Shown: positions 51,197-62,815 of the stretch, piece by piece
Layout of the letters: each line of letters begins with the position of its first letter
Position numbering within the stretch: position 1 is the first letter of the stretch
Made by a program: the position numbers and the translations under genes
Source of the DNA: Gyromitra esculenta
Lineage: Eukaryota; Ascomycota; Pezizomycetes; Pezizales; Discinaceae
Assembly: GCA_038503075.1 (NCBI GenBank)
Contig: JBCAML010000014.1
Location: 186,001-250,000, forward strand
DNA length: 64,000 nucleotides
Direction of reading: 5' to 3'
Notes under the pieces: model-generated
What the model was told of the DNA's origin: nothing
Databases searched by the model: none
What the model saw: only the letters and a program-made list of their open reading frames with translations

Positions 51197-52756
51197 ATGT
51201 CCGCCAATTCAATAAAGCTCTTGGCTGGAAACAGTCATCCTGACCTTGCGAGGAGGGTTGCGGACAGGTACGTGCAATTCCTTAATAGCAACGTTTTGTT
51301 CTTCGGTTGGGAGATGTGATGAGTCAAGGGCAAAAAAAACCCTCCCGAGAAAGCGTTTGTTTCTGGTACCGCCACCAGGGAAAATTTCTTGAAGGAACCT
51401 ATGAGCTACGCAATGAAACCCCAGCTACTAGTAGCCAACATCTCTTGTTGAATGTGTGTAGCTGACGCGTTAAATGCTTGGTGGGTAGGCTCGGGATAGA
51501 ACTCACAAAGATCATCGTCGTCCAGTACTCGAACCAGGAAACCTCCATAACGATCGGCGAATCCGTCCGCGACGAAGATGTCTTCATCATTCAATCCACG
51601 GCTCCTGGAGACATCAATGATGGGCTGATGGAGCTTCTCATCATGATCAACGCGTGCAAAACCGCCAGTGCGAGACGTATCACGGCCGTCATTCCAAACT
51701 TTCCGTACGCGCGTCAGGACAAAAAGGATAAATCCAGAGCGCCGATATCGGCGAAGCTTATCGCGAACATGTTGCAGACGGCGGGATGCAACCATGTCAT
51801 CACGATGGACCTGCATGCTAGCCAGATTCAGGGCTTTTTCAGTGTTCCCGTTGATAAGTGAGCAGCCTTCTCCCTTACTCTGGGTTCTGGGAAAGAAAAT
51901 ATCAGAATGAAACAAAAAAGCTTGATTGGTTTTAAATTTGGAGAGCTGTGGGATGGGTGTTGGGTTTTGAAAGCTTGGTATGTTGTGTGGGGGGCATGGG
52001 GGGAATTGCGCCAATTTAGGGATGGGCTGCCGAGTTCCGGGAACAGATGAATGGGCACGGTTTAAAGGGACAGACACTGATGATAAGTGCCCGATGAAAT
52101 AGCTTATATGCCGAACCCTCGATGCTTCGGTACATTCGCGAGAACTTCAACTACAAAAATGCAGTGATCGTCTCACCCGATGCTGGTGGGGCCAAAAGGT
52201 ATAGCCCTCCCCATAACCTCGCTGAGCACTCAATTAACACGGACACAGAGCTACGGCTATTGCCGATCGCCTTGATCTCAACTTCGCTCTTATTCATAAA
52301 GAACGATCGCGTCCCAATGAAGTCAGCAGGATGGTCTTAGTCGGTGACGTGACTGATCGAATTGCTATCCTCGTAGACGACATGGCCGATACATGCGGGA
52401 CTCTTGTGAAGGCTGCACAGACACTCAAGAAGCATGGTGCGCTAGAGGTCGTAGCGATTGTCACCCACGGCATCTTGTCAGGCAACGCCATTGAGGCCAT
52501 AGGCAGCAGCCAGTTGTCCAAGGTTGTCGTCACTAATACGGTACCTCATACCGAGAAAAAGAAGAAATGTCCCAAATTAGAGACGATTGATATTGCGCCG
52601 ACTGTGAGTATCCTCTACTGTGCCATTGAAGTTTCAGTACACCCAAGAAAATAAAGACTAACCCGGTGATTTTTTACTACACAGCTCGCAGAAGCATGCA
52701 GAAGAACACACAACGGCGAAAGTGTATCCTTCCTCTTTAGTCACGCTCCAACTTAG
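51197..52756 (+). CDS. PRS: Ribose-phosphate pyrophosphokinase (PRPP synthetase)
   Basis: Makes 5-phosphoribosyl 1-diphosphate from ribose 5-phosphate and ATP for purine, pyrimidine, His, Trp and NAD synthesis; cytosolic. Exons 51197-51267, 51489-51857, 52103-52198, 52249-52603 and 52685-52756 join in phase to 320 aa, the usual length. The start [20 protein letters not shown] is canonical. Further signatures are [54 protein letters not shown] (metal-binding HxxxxxxFF), [20 protein letters not shown], the catalytic loop [19 protein letters not shown] and the PRPP loop [13 protein letters not shown]. The last exon ends [13 protein letters not shown]. No long non-homologous insertion is present, unlike yeast Prs1 and Prs5. 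I cannot say which fungal paralogue it is. Confidence 0.95.
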
Positions 52757-55225
52757 AGTGCAGAGAGCCTCTCTGCATTTTATATTATCCTTTTTTTTTT
52801 CTCGGACTATTTGGCTATTCTTTCGTTGGTAAATTTCACACAAAAAGTAAACTCAATTTGTCATTTTCTCGATTTTTTTTTGGTTATTTATGGCATTGTG
52901 CATGCACACGCCAGTAAATATTTGTTTCTCTTTTTTTTTTTACTGCTGATACAAATGCTGGTGTAAAAATCAAAAAAGATAGACGTTGTTGTACTCGATT
53001 ATGAAGATTAGAGTGTAACTATTATCATCTCTAAGAGTTAGCTGGGGACTGAGGCGTGTAACGTGATTTCCAATCGTAGAAGTCAAAGACTCTAGTAACA
53101 GCTACTTCTCATACTTAGTATAATTCTCCTAATTTCATAACCCCTAGTCTATACGGGCTTAATGGAGTAACAAAGGTATCTTTCCTGCCGCTCGATAAAT
53201 AAATGAAATAAATCTTGCCTGTCGATCGGAAAACCGAGTGATCTACAATGATTAAATGTGGCTATAGCCACAACTAACACGAACGCATCCCTCTTGTTGT
53301 TTATTCATTAGGTACATTCAACCCGTATGTTATGGTACTCTTTATGCAGCAGCCCAAAAAAACAAAAACTCGCAAAACAAAAACTAAACCACAACCCGGC
53401 AAACGCATCCCTCTAAATTTTAGAATGTTTTATTCGGAAAATATCAGGAGCTACGAATCACCCCGAAAAATCAACCCAGAATTATATGCAGATCACTGAT
53501 CTCAGGAGACTGTGAGGCACATGTGTAGAAGGTCTGAGAAAACGCAGCTGTCAGTACTTTTCAGAGGGGGGCACGTTCTGTCGGCTGAACGCGTCGTTAT
53601 TGAATAAGATGGAACCGAGTAAAGGGGAGCGTGGTGAATACATCTGGGCATAGTGTATTTGTTATCCGCTTTTGCTTGATTGAGTTTGTTGCATAGCCTT
53701 CCAGTTACTAGCCAATCTGGTGCGCTCATGTAGCGTCATCAAAATCCGAACGAGATTTAAGGAGTAATAAAGTCACATGATGACCGAGAAGTGCTTACGC
53801 TCAATATGATATTGAAAAAGAATAGTAATCGATTGAAGCCGTAAGCCGAGTGATAGTCAGTGATTTTAATTGATATCTGCTCTAATATCGTTTCACTTTT
53901 TCTCAAGCCCAAACATCTACAAAGACACCGCTACAAGATTTAAGGCTTGTAATCTACTTCATTCCTAATGCACGATCTTATCGCCAGCGTTGATTTGCAA
54001 TTATTCCTAATCCAAGAAACCTGCTACGGTTCCACGTGACGAAACAACGTCAACCACCCTTATCTTTCCTATTCCACCGCTTCCGCTAAACCAAAACTTG
54101 ATCAGCTATATCTAAACATCACAGGCACAAACTCTCAAGCCGCGTTTCAGATATCTCTACCCAACTATGCAATTGATCAATCCTCACCCCGTGAACACAC
54201 CCCGCAATTTCATGTGACTACGATAATAGCAAACACATCTACACCATCACCCCAATATAGAACTTCTTCCCAGCCCCCCCCCCAAGTCGGAGATACCACA
54301 CCACACCTCGTGAAAAGGCTATCTTACATCACCCTCCTAGGTCAGGCCCCCTTCTATCCTTATCGAGCAGCATACATAACTATATCCAGCACCTAACCTT
54401 GACCGGCAGCAAACCCTCCCAAATGACGGAGACTGCAGCTTTGGTCAAGATATACCATCGATCATCCGTCCAAGAAGATGCCCCACACCAGTGCCCAGAC
54501 AAGATACCCTCCTGCAGTAACGCTCTCCAGCTACCCAATCAGGAAGCTTCCTTCCTGCTCTATGAAAAGCAAAGTAAAACATAACAAAAAAAACGTGTAC
54601 AGTTTTTTAACATCACCTCCCCCCCTCCCGTAATATATCAAGCATAACGCTAACTATCACACATTCAACCAATCATGTCTACTGTCCAATCACCTCATGT
54701 ACCGTATCTCTTCCATCGATCCTCCCGTTGTTCCCGCCCCTTCCCATCCTAGGGAAAGTGCTTCCCAAGGGGAAAAAAAAAAAACCTCTGAAACAGATCC
54801 ACGCCATGGGTTGGCCATGGTTTTTTTTGGCACCCATTTCGCACAGACCAATCCACGCATGCACAAACAACGCATAACCATCACATCACATCACACGCAC
54901 GCAGGAACGACCCGTCTGAGAAGCGGGAAAAGAACAAGCGAACCAATAGTGGTAGGTATTAGCTACCCTAGACACCTATCCAGAACAGGAAAATCCCAAC
55001 GTCATATAAACCGCGGAAAACTAAGAGGGAAAAAAACACCGTTATAGAAGTTATACCGCCGTACCACCCAGAGAAGAGGAAGGTAAAAAGAGCTATAGAA
55101 AAAGATAAATCGTAACACATACAAGGAACTTAAATAACACAGTTTTGGTCTTCGTGACTTCGTTGCGCGAACTCATCAGAACGTAAAAAAAAAGTACAGG
55201 AAATACAAAAACGTTACGAAAAAGG
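52757..55225. other. Intergenic, no gene recognised
   Basis: Convergent spacer between PRS and the BLOC-1 subunit gene. Rich in A and T runs. Short ORFs (for example 54697-55047 plus) are low-complexity and unconvincing. Confidence 0.55.
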
Positions 55226-55763
55226 TTACTGAGAATGTGCAGTATCATCCGAGAGATCATCCTCGTGAACAATCCGCAGAGTCTCCTCGATAAGCAAGAG
55301 ATCATGCTCAATCATCTCCGCCCAATTCTGGATATCGCCAATCTCCTGCATCAAACACATTAGCTATCTCAAAGCAAGTAGATGAGCTGCTACCAAGTTC
55401 GCAATAATCATACCTTCAACCTTGTTCTAGCACCATCAGCTAAACCACCCCATTGCCTCGTCGTTTTGCTTAGGGCATTGGTCCGATTTCGCAAAGTCTT
55501 ACTTTGACTTTCGAGCGCAGAAGCATTGGAGTGGATGGTAGTGATGCGGTCACGTAGTTCAATGTCTACAGAGGACCCAAGAGAATGGAACTCTTGCGTA
55601 AGGGTCTGGCGGGCATCTTCTGTGGGGAAGTTAGCATTGGGAATCACGCAGCAGAAAAAATAACTGTCTAGAGGGAGGACGGAAGAGTGGGGTGGGGCCG
55701 ACCAGCACGCTTTAGACGATCTTTGCGGAGGAGATGATCTTCTTTGATGATTCTTGCAGCCAT
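55226..55763 (-). CDS. BLS1: BLOC-1 subunit 1 homologue (GCN5L1/BLOC1S1 family)
   Basis: Small coiled-coil subunit of the BLOC-1 complex, acting on endosomes. Three exons, 55763-55703, 55619-55414 and 55345-55226, join in phase to 128 aa, as in the family. The start MAARIIKEDHLLRKDRLKR matches the conserved L-x-K-E-H-x-x-K N-terminus. The body SKTLRNRTNALSKTTRQWGG and LKEIGDIQNWAEMIEHDLL matches the hallmark QTxQW and EIGDxxNWAxxIExDM of BLOC1S1. The C-terminus is acidic (HEDDLSDDTAHSQ). The two introns are 83 and 68 nt with good GT..AG borders; the second carries a branch-like CTAAT. The gene is easily missed because each exon alone is short. Confidence 0.88.
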
Positions 55764-57763
55764 TGCTTTGTATTATGTATTATGTATGTGAAAAGTAGGG
55801 TGTATGTGCAGCAACAAGACTGAAGGGTTTTCTTCGTTCGAAAGATGCTTATGGTGAGAAGGATAGGTAGGCAGTGCTTTGGAGAGAGAGAGAGAGAGAG
55901 AATGGAAGAACCAACTCAATGCTCAGCGGGAAAACAGATCCTATATAAACGACCGTCCCGGTCACGCTTCCTCCAGCTCCAGCTCCAGCTCTTCTATTCC
56001 TTGATCACCTCTTGAGAATTACTATTTCCTCCCCACCCTTCCCTTTTTCCCCCTCCTCCCTTTCCCTTTACCGGACCAAACAGAAAACGACAACGCAGCA
56101 CTCAGCTCATAAACACGCAGCTGTAAAGTCGTTGAACTGTGGGGTGTGCCCCCTCTTCCTCCTCCTCGCTTGGGAATATTGTATCAACTGTAGTGCGCGG
56201 CGGGCTTTCCGGGTGAGGAGAGGAACTTCACTATGCGATGCAAGACAGATTGACACAGAAGGAGGGGGCGAGAGCAATTGAACGATGCGTTGGCAGAGGC
56301 AATTGATCGAGGATGATCGTGATGATGATGCTAATGGTAGTGATGATGATGAAGTGAGTGACCGACGAGGGTGAGTGATTCGTGAACAAGTCGATGAGGA
56401 TGGTGCCACGACCAAAGAGATGAGGTAGCACTGGAGGAAAGAAACAACTCGAAGCCTTGGTGGGGGGTGGGATTCACCCTTCCTTGTTTCGTGTTTGCCA
56501 GTCGAATTTAAGCCCTGCAAGTATCGCGTTTTATTTCCTCCGTCAGCCATGTTCTAAAGCTATGGCCCTGCCTCTCTTGCCCTGACGGGTAGGTAGTTCC
56601 AAGGCAAGCATTCTTCAACCCCCCCAGTCTAACTCACCTTGTCCTGTTCTATCCACTCCCTCCCCAGAAAAGAAGTCTAAACAAACCAGCAAACCAGCAA
56701 GCAAGCCGTAGTCCCACGTCACGCACCACAAAAAATAAAACAAGGTGGGGGGGAGGGAAAAAAAGAACAAGCCAACGTCTTCCCGGAGACGGTGGAAAAA
56801 ACAATAACAAAAGAACACCCGAACAGAAGGAAAAGAAGCTCTACCCTAACTAGCAGCCGATTATGCAGGCGTGTGCGTTTCGTGGTCGTCTCTGATTAGA
56901 GGGAAGGAGGTAGAGAGAAGGCAAAGAAAAAAAAGGAAAAGGAAAAGGAACCCACCACCGAGGATGCAAGATGCGGTGTACAGTTGGGTAACTGTACGTA
57001 CGTGGACTCGGATGGTGTTCGTATGGGGTCGGCAGTTTGCGATGCCGCTGTCTCGGATCTTGCTGTGGCGCTGCTCTGGCTGGGTGGTGCTCGAAAATGT
57101 GGGGGAGTGTGGCGGTGCGGTCATCCTAAACTTGACGTCAAGTCTCGTGTCCGAGATCCGTCATCCCAGGTACCTCTCCACAGATGAACTCGATTCCAGG
57201 GTAATCGCTGTATCTGAAACCTCTTCCAGAAGTACAGAACCCGGTTTCTGGGAAATAATGATTCCCTGGTTTAGGCCTACCGCGGTTATGGGTTGATAGT
57301 GGCTTGCGGATTTACGTTTTTCCGTTCCGACGTGTTTCATGCAAGCGCCGTCAAACTTAGCCTAGGGGGGTAGCAAAAAATGGAAAATTTAAAGGGGGTT
57401 TGAGATATCTTGGAGCAATTCTTGAGTTATAAAGGCCAAACTTGAGATTATCTGTGGAGCACCTGCCTGCTACATGTTTATTTATATCCGCCCCCGAAAT
57501 GAGGGTGGTCATGGTCGTCTGACCCTGACCGTCACTCCCACCACTCCCACCACTATCTACAATCAAGTGTCCACAGAAGTCTGTAAATCTAGGCTCTCCG
57601 ACGCAGTGCAAATGCAGCTGACCAGTTTCTCCTCCATCCCACCCCAACTAAGTCCCCGTCTCCCGCTCAAAATAGCCAAAATATAATAACAAAGCAAGCC
57701 CTAAGCAAAAAAAAAGATATGTTTCACCAATATACACCAAGTCCCAGCCAATATTAATCACAA
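55764..57763. other. Intergenic between BLOC-1 subunit and ABCD transporter genes
   Basis: The BLOC-1 promoter side, with a GA repeat at 55882-55900 and a CTATATAAA at about 55940 on the plus strand. Several 85-147 codon ORFs on both strands (for example 56550-56107) are of simple composition and not recognised. Confidence 0.5.
55882..55900. repeat. (GA)n microsatellite
   Basis: About nine and a half uninterrupted GA units, 119 bp upstream of the BLOC1S1-like ATG. It would read as CT on the coding strand, a common fungal core-promoter or leader composition. Confidence 0.8.
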
Positions 57764-60015
57764 TTACCTCCTCTCAGCCATGACAGCCTCAAGCTCCTGG
57801 ATCCTCTTCTCGATCTCGGGCACTGCCCTGAGCTGCAGCTCGATCTCCTCTTTCTCATCCTCGAGCTTTAGTCGCTTTTCTGCATCCAGTTTCGTAAAGA
57901 CATATCCACCCTGTCCGTCGAATTGCAGGATGTTCGTGTGGTACTTCCATAGACTCCGTCTATGACTAACCGTAATCAACGTAATCCCCAATTGTTTTGC
58001 CGTCTCATACATGATCCGCTCCGTGTCCAGGTCCTGGCTACTCGTGCATTCATCCAATATCGCACTATAATATATTAGCCCAACTCCCACATTACCAGTG
58101 CCACATAGAAAAGAAAAAAACTTACTACTTAGGCGCATGATAAAATAATCTCGCCATCGCAACCCTCTGCTGAATACCCCCGCTCCACACGTCCCTCCAC
58201 TCCTTCTCTGCTTCCCATCCGCCTTCTTTCTCCACCAGCCCCTCAATCTCCACAATCTCCAATATCGCAAACAGTTCTTCATCGCTGAACCCACGTCGGA
58301 TCTGGTCCATCTTGCTGTCCGGGTAGATAATCTGCTGTCTAAGCGTTCCACGACTCAGATATGGTCGCTGCGGAATGTAAAAGATCTCCTCGCTCGGCGG
58401 CTTAGTTACCACGCCGCCGTAAACGGGCCACAAACCACCCATGATACGGAAGAGGGAGCTTTTCCCACAGCCGTTCGGGCCGACGATGAGGAGGTGCTCT
58501 TCCGGCTTGACGGTGAAGGAGAGTTTTTTGATAAGGACGTCGCCGTTGGGCGAGACGACGGGGACGTCAGTGAATTCGATGGAGGTGCCTTGAGTCACTG
58601 TACCGCGGCCTCGGAGGACGGCAGCGTTCTCTTCAGTTGACGCGGAGGAGACGAGTTCCTTTTCGAAGTGGCCACGTTGGATATCAGACATGACATCAAG
58701 GAGGGTAGAAACCCGTGAGGTGTATCCGGCAAGCTCGGTAACTTCTTTGTAAGAGAACATGACGCGTCCAAAGGCATCGGAAGAGGAAAGTAGGAGTCGG
58801 CGGTTGGTGACGAAACCTTCTGTACGATCGCCGAGTGAGGTGCCTGCGCCAGGGATCTTGAAGAATACAGGGACTGAGCAAAGACATAACCCCAACGCTC
58901 CCCAGAAGTACTTGATCACAAAATCCTCCATCATACCGTGATACAGCCTTCTCCTCAGGATATAGTTCACGTGCTTGATCAACGTGAAATACCCTTTATC
59001 CAACGTCGTCTTCTCGCTCTCATGCCCACCATATAATGCCACCTCCTCCGCGTTATCGATCAGCCTGCTATGGCTAAACCTAAACTCGCCTTCCAACCTT
59101 GCTTCATCCGCAACATACCGTCCGAACGGCGGGGTGAGCATACGCATGACGTTTGCCGAGACCTGAACGAGCAACGCCATTGCAAAGAGACCTTCGCCAC
59201 CAACATTGCGTGAAAGCTGATAATTATAAATCATCATATCAAGCACAGGCTTTGCGAGATTAGAGTAGAGTTCCGCAAGAGAGTTTGAGAATTTAGCGAC
59301 ATCGACAGTGATAAGCTGGTCTGCATTCTTGATACGGTCGTCGAGGTTACCGAGGGTGTAGAAGGTCATATTTGATAGATATTTAGAGTGTATATGCTGC
59401 GTTAACCTCTTACGGTACTGCAACGCAAGTTTACTTTGGTGATACGACAGCTATGCTAAATCATTAGTCGTCAAACCCCCTACCCCCCCCAAAATCCGTT
59501 AGGTAACTCACCATCGAATTCGTAAAAGTAGCGGGCACAGCAACCACCATCCACCACAAAATACCGACCAAAAAGTCCTTCCCCTTCCCCCTCACGAGCG
59601 CACTAACAAGCTTTCCGTCTAGCTCGGCCACATACAAGCTGATAAGCGTCCTAATGATCAAAAACACAGTATGGCTGATGAGCAGTCTCATCTCCTTACT
59701 GCGTACCCCAGGTATCACAATCTTCAGTAATCTGAATAGGTTCTGGAAGAATTCTCGGTTTAGCTCGACTTTTTTCCGTTTGCCCTCGGGGGCGGTAGTG
59801 GTGCCTGATGCATCGCCTTGTCGCTGTCGCAAGGCTGCGGCTTTCTGCTCGGATATGGCGTTGCGGATACGGTTGATGAGTGCGATGAAAAGAATTAGGT
59901 AGACCGCGCGTGAGATCTTCGTACGGTGCTTAACGTAGAGGACCGTGGCGTGGGAGAGCAGCCGCGTCAACGACCGGTCTGACGGGAGAGGAAGGAGCCT
60001 CGATTGGACGGCCAT
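57764..60015 (-). CDS. Peroxisomal ABC half-transporter, subfamily D (Pxa/ABCD type)
   Basis: Imports long-chain acyl-CoA into peroxisomes for beta-oxidation, normally as a Pxa1-Pxa2 dimer. Exons 60015-59512, 59450-58126 and 58064-57764 join in phase to 709 aa. The start [14 protein letters not shown] leads to [20 protein letters not shown], as in fungal Pxa2-like proteins. The ABCD transmembrane unit includes [19 protein letters not shown] and the conserved [28 protein letters not shown] and [18 protein letters not shown] (EEA-like motif). The nucleotide-binding domain has Walker [10 protein letters not shown] (about 491-499), signature WSGGIQQR (about 590) and Walker [10 protein letters not shown] (611-619) with the H-loop ITVSHRRSL. 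The signature differs from the usual S-G-G-E-K-Q and the D-loop reads SSQDLD. It is shorter than yeast Pxa2 (853 aa). Choice between Pxa1 and Pxa2 is uncertain. Confidence 0.92.
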
Positions 60016-60922
60016 CGCGGCGCTAGAGATGTGAGATGCGTGCGCCTGGGAGAGCGAAGGGGACTTTGTGCGAGAGAAAGCACTCGGACGGTTCTGCGGA
60101 TTGGGGGATGTTCGCGGTCTTCTATTCTCTCGCGCTCTCGCTCTCCCGGACTATCACGAGAATCCGGGGTAGTGGTGGTGTTGACAGATGCATGTGATCT
60201 CGCCAAGCCAGTAAGCTACCGAGGGTGCGAAGACGTCATCACGCGGCCACGCGCGGATGCCATGATTTATCACTCGGTCCAGTGCTGACAGATACACACT
60301 GAATTTGCTATCTGTCTGTCTTATATGCTAACGCAGCAAGCCATCGTTCTAGGACAGAACGATACAGCTATGGTTATGTTAATCGTCCCGAGCAACCTCA
60401 TTGACGTAACAAATAAACCCCAGAGACCAAAGAAAAAAGAAGAAAAGATCGCAAGAAAAGTATCATAGAAGAAGAAACAACCCCCCCCCCAAAAAAAGTA
60501 TACTCCGACACTTTCCATCCCAAGCAAACATGAACGGCTGTAAGAAAAAAAACCACAAACATCTGAGTTACATGATAGACGCCCCACCCCGCAACCCGTC
60601 CCAGGAAACGCCCAAGCGATTTTGTTTATAGGCCCCGATCCAAACTTCCCCCCGCAAAAAATACCGAAAAATATCGGGTATGCCTTTTTTTACATCTGTC
60701 TCGTCCCAGTGACAGAAAACCAGAATATCAAAACTCACATCCCACTGCCGAAAGAGAAGAGAGTGAAAATCAGAGAGGGTAAAATAGAAACCAAAGAATA
60801 AAAGCTAAAGAAAAACAAGGTGAGTAGAGTACATGACACATGGCTATCTTTTTTTATCGTTTCAGAAAAATATTAGTTTATTTCACAGTCGAAGAAACAC
60901 CTCACTCCACAAGCGTGGAATT
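60016..60922. other. Intergenic, no gene seen
   Basis: ABCD gene promoter side and 3' region of the PFK-2 gene; both genes are on the minus strand. Purine-rich runs only. Confidence 0.55.
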
Positions 60923-62815
60923 TCAGGTAAGGGGCGCCACCATCTCGGCGAGTTTTTGGGGGACAGAAAACTCGACATCATCTGGGTGAACGATTCCGTT
61001 GATGTGAGCACTGCTTAGAGGTGGTGACATGACCTTGATCTCGTCGACCAGGCCCTCCTCGCCACCCATATTGGCTGAGGTGTACTTGGCGCGGAAGGTC
61101 GAGACTGCCGGGATATTTGCTTTGAACCTATCCCACCCAATTAGTAAATACTCATTTCTCAGAATCAATAAGAGAGCATAGCAATATTTACCTTTCTTCC
61201 TGAGTTCCATAAGCCCTTGGAGTAAGCTTAATAACCGTGTGAAGCGGGATCTCCATCCATGGTGACTGATCTTGTGGAATGTTCATGAAGTATGCGTAGA
61301 TACAGCGCAAAATAGCTTGGTGAGTGACAACCATGATGTTCTCGCCACGTTCCATCTCCATGATGATGGGCTCCAAACGGATGACAACATCACGGTAAGA
61401 CTCTCCGCCCTGATAACGGTAATTGTATCTATAACATCCACGTCAATGTCAAGTACCTGTGATTTATCGGCTCAGAGTATCTTACTTGTCATCATCTCGA
61501 GCACGGAAATCCTCTGGGTACTTCTTCTCGATCTCCTCATACGTGAGGCCGTCACAGACACCCGCATCAAGCTCGTCGAGAGCTTTCCATTGCTTCTTGC
61601 GATATGGAAGATGCCTAGCAGTCTGGATGGTTCTCTTCATGGTAGAAGTCCAGAGAGTGACATCCTTATCACCAACAGAATCCCTGACTAGCTCCGGGAG
61701 CACATCTGCATATGCCAATCCACGCGGTGAGAGACTCGCGTCACCGCCGATCTTGCCCTGGACATTGTATTCAGATTCGCCATGCTAAATAAATAAAAGT
61801 TAGTAGCTATCATAATACGAATTACTAACGGCCAATACATACTCTAGACAGCCATATGCTTCTCGGGGTGATATGCAAGTTCATTGTGAAGTAAATAATC
61901 CTTGTCTGCAAGTAATTCGATACTTGGTTGATAACAACTTGCGAACCGACATTAATGAGTTTAACATAAGTCAAATTCGGCTCAGTAATTGTCTGATACA
62001 CCTTCTCGTAGTTCCTAATACGATCCCTGAAGTCCCTGGCCGCCACTTCCGGATCCTGACCAACATAGTCTGGAGAAGTGGTCTTGACTTCCAAGATATT
62101 GCTCATGATGAGATCTTCGTCGTCGCATTTGCTCTCAACGAAGAGGACATCGTAACCCTTAGCGTCACAACGCTCCTTGATCCATTTCCTCCTGTATTCA
62201 GTAGAATTGGTAGCATCAAGGATCCCAACATGGCCGCCTTCTTGCTCAAACCAGCGGAGCATGTCTGTGACAGCGGCCTCAGCAGCAGCGCGACGAAGAC
62301 GCTCGCCCTCGGGATTGCTGGTGTCGAAAAATTCAGCCGAAGGGTGAGGGGTGTCCGCACGACGGTAGGACCCAACGTTGAAGGATTTAGCATTAACCGA
62401 GAGCCATTTAAGGTAGCGAACGACTACAGAAGCGATATTAGCGAGTCGATCGAGAAGCTTATTTTTTATCTCTTCATTTCTGTGCCAATTGGATGGTTTC
62501 TTCAGGCGAGAAATAACGAACTCTACGAATTCATATCTACGGCCTTGGAGGAAGCTTCCAGGAAAGCTGAAAGCAGCAGGAACTGATGAGTAGAGGATTA
62601 GACTCACTTTTCTGGGCGATTAAGCTTTTTCCTCTTGCAGGCAATCCTACCATGACGACGCATATGTGAGAGTCCTCGACCTGGTCCACCATATCATCGG
62701 GAATGTTAGTTGCCAATGCGCATTCAACTTGCTGAAATTCATCTCCTTCGTCCTCAACATCTCCTAGATAGACCATCGAAACGCAAACAACAGGCATCCA
62801 TGACTTCCACGACAT
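60923..62815 (-). CDS. Bifunctional 6-phosphofructo-2-kinase / fructose-2,6-bisphosphatase
   Basis: Makes and degrades fructose 2,6-bisphosphate, the switch between glycolysis and gluconeogenesis; cytosolic. Exons 62815-62608, 62423-61843, 61784-61486, 61428-61192 and 61127-60923 join in phase to 509 aa. I chose ATG 62815 (MSWKSWMPVV) for its A at -3; ATG 62797 or 62776 are possible. The kinase half has Walker A GLPARGKS (57-64), then YLKWLSVNAKSFNVGSYRR and ILDATNSTEYRRKWI. The phosphatase half has RHGESEYN with His264, DELDAGVCDGLTYEEIEKKY, YRYQGGESYRD and THQAILRC (His about 397). The active-site residues of both halves are therefore present, unlike yeast Pfk26 and Pfk27, whose phosphatase histidine is changed. 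The short N-terminus lacks the long regulatory extension of the yeast enzymes. Confidence 0.93.

Noticed and set aside
51406..52077. 223-codon frame antisense to PRS
   Set aside because: Crosses PRS exon 2 and its introns; PRS homology on the plus strand explains the region.
56107..56550. 147-codon ATG ORF on the minus strand
   Set aside because: Simple Ser-rich composition derived from GAT/GAG repeats; no family.
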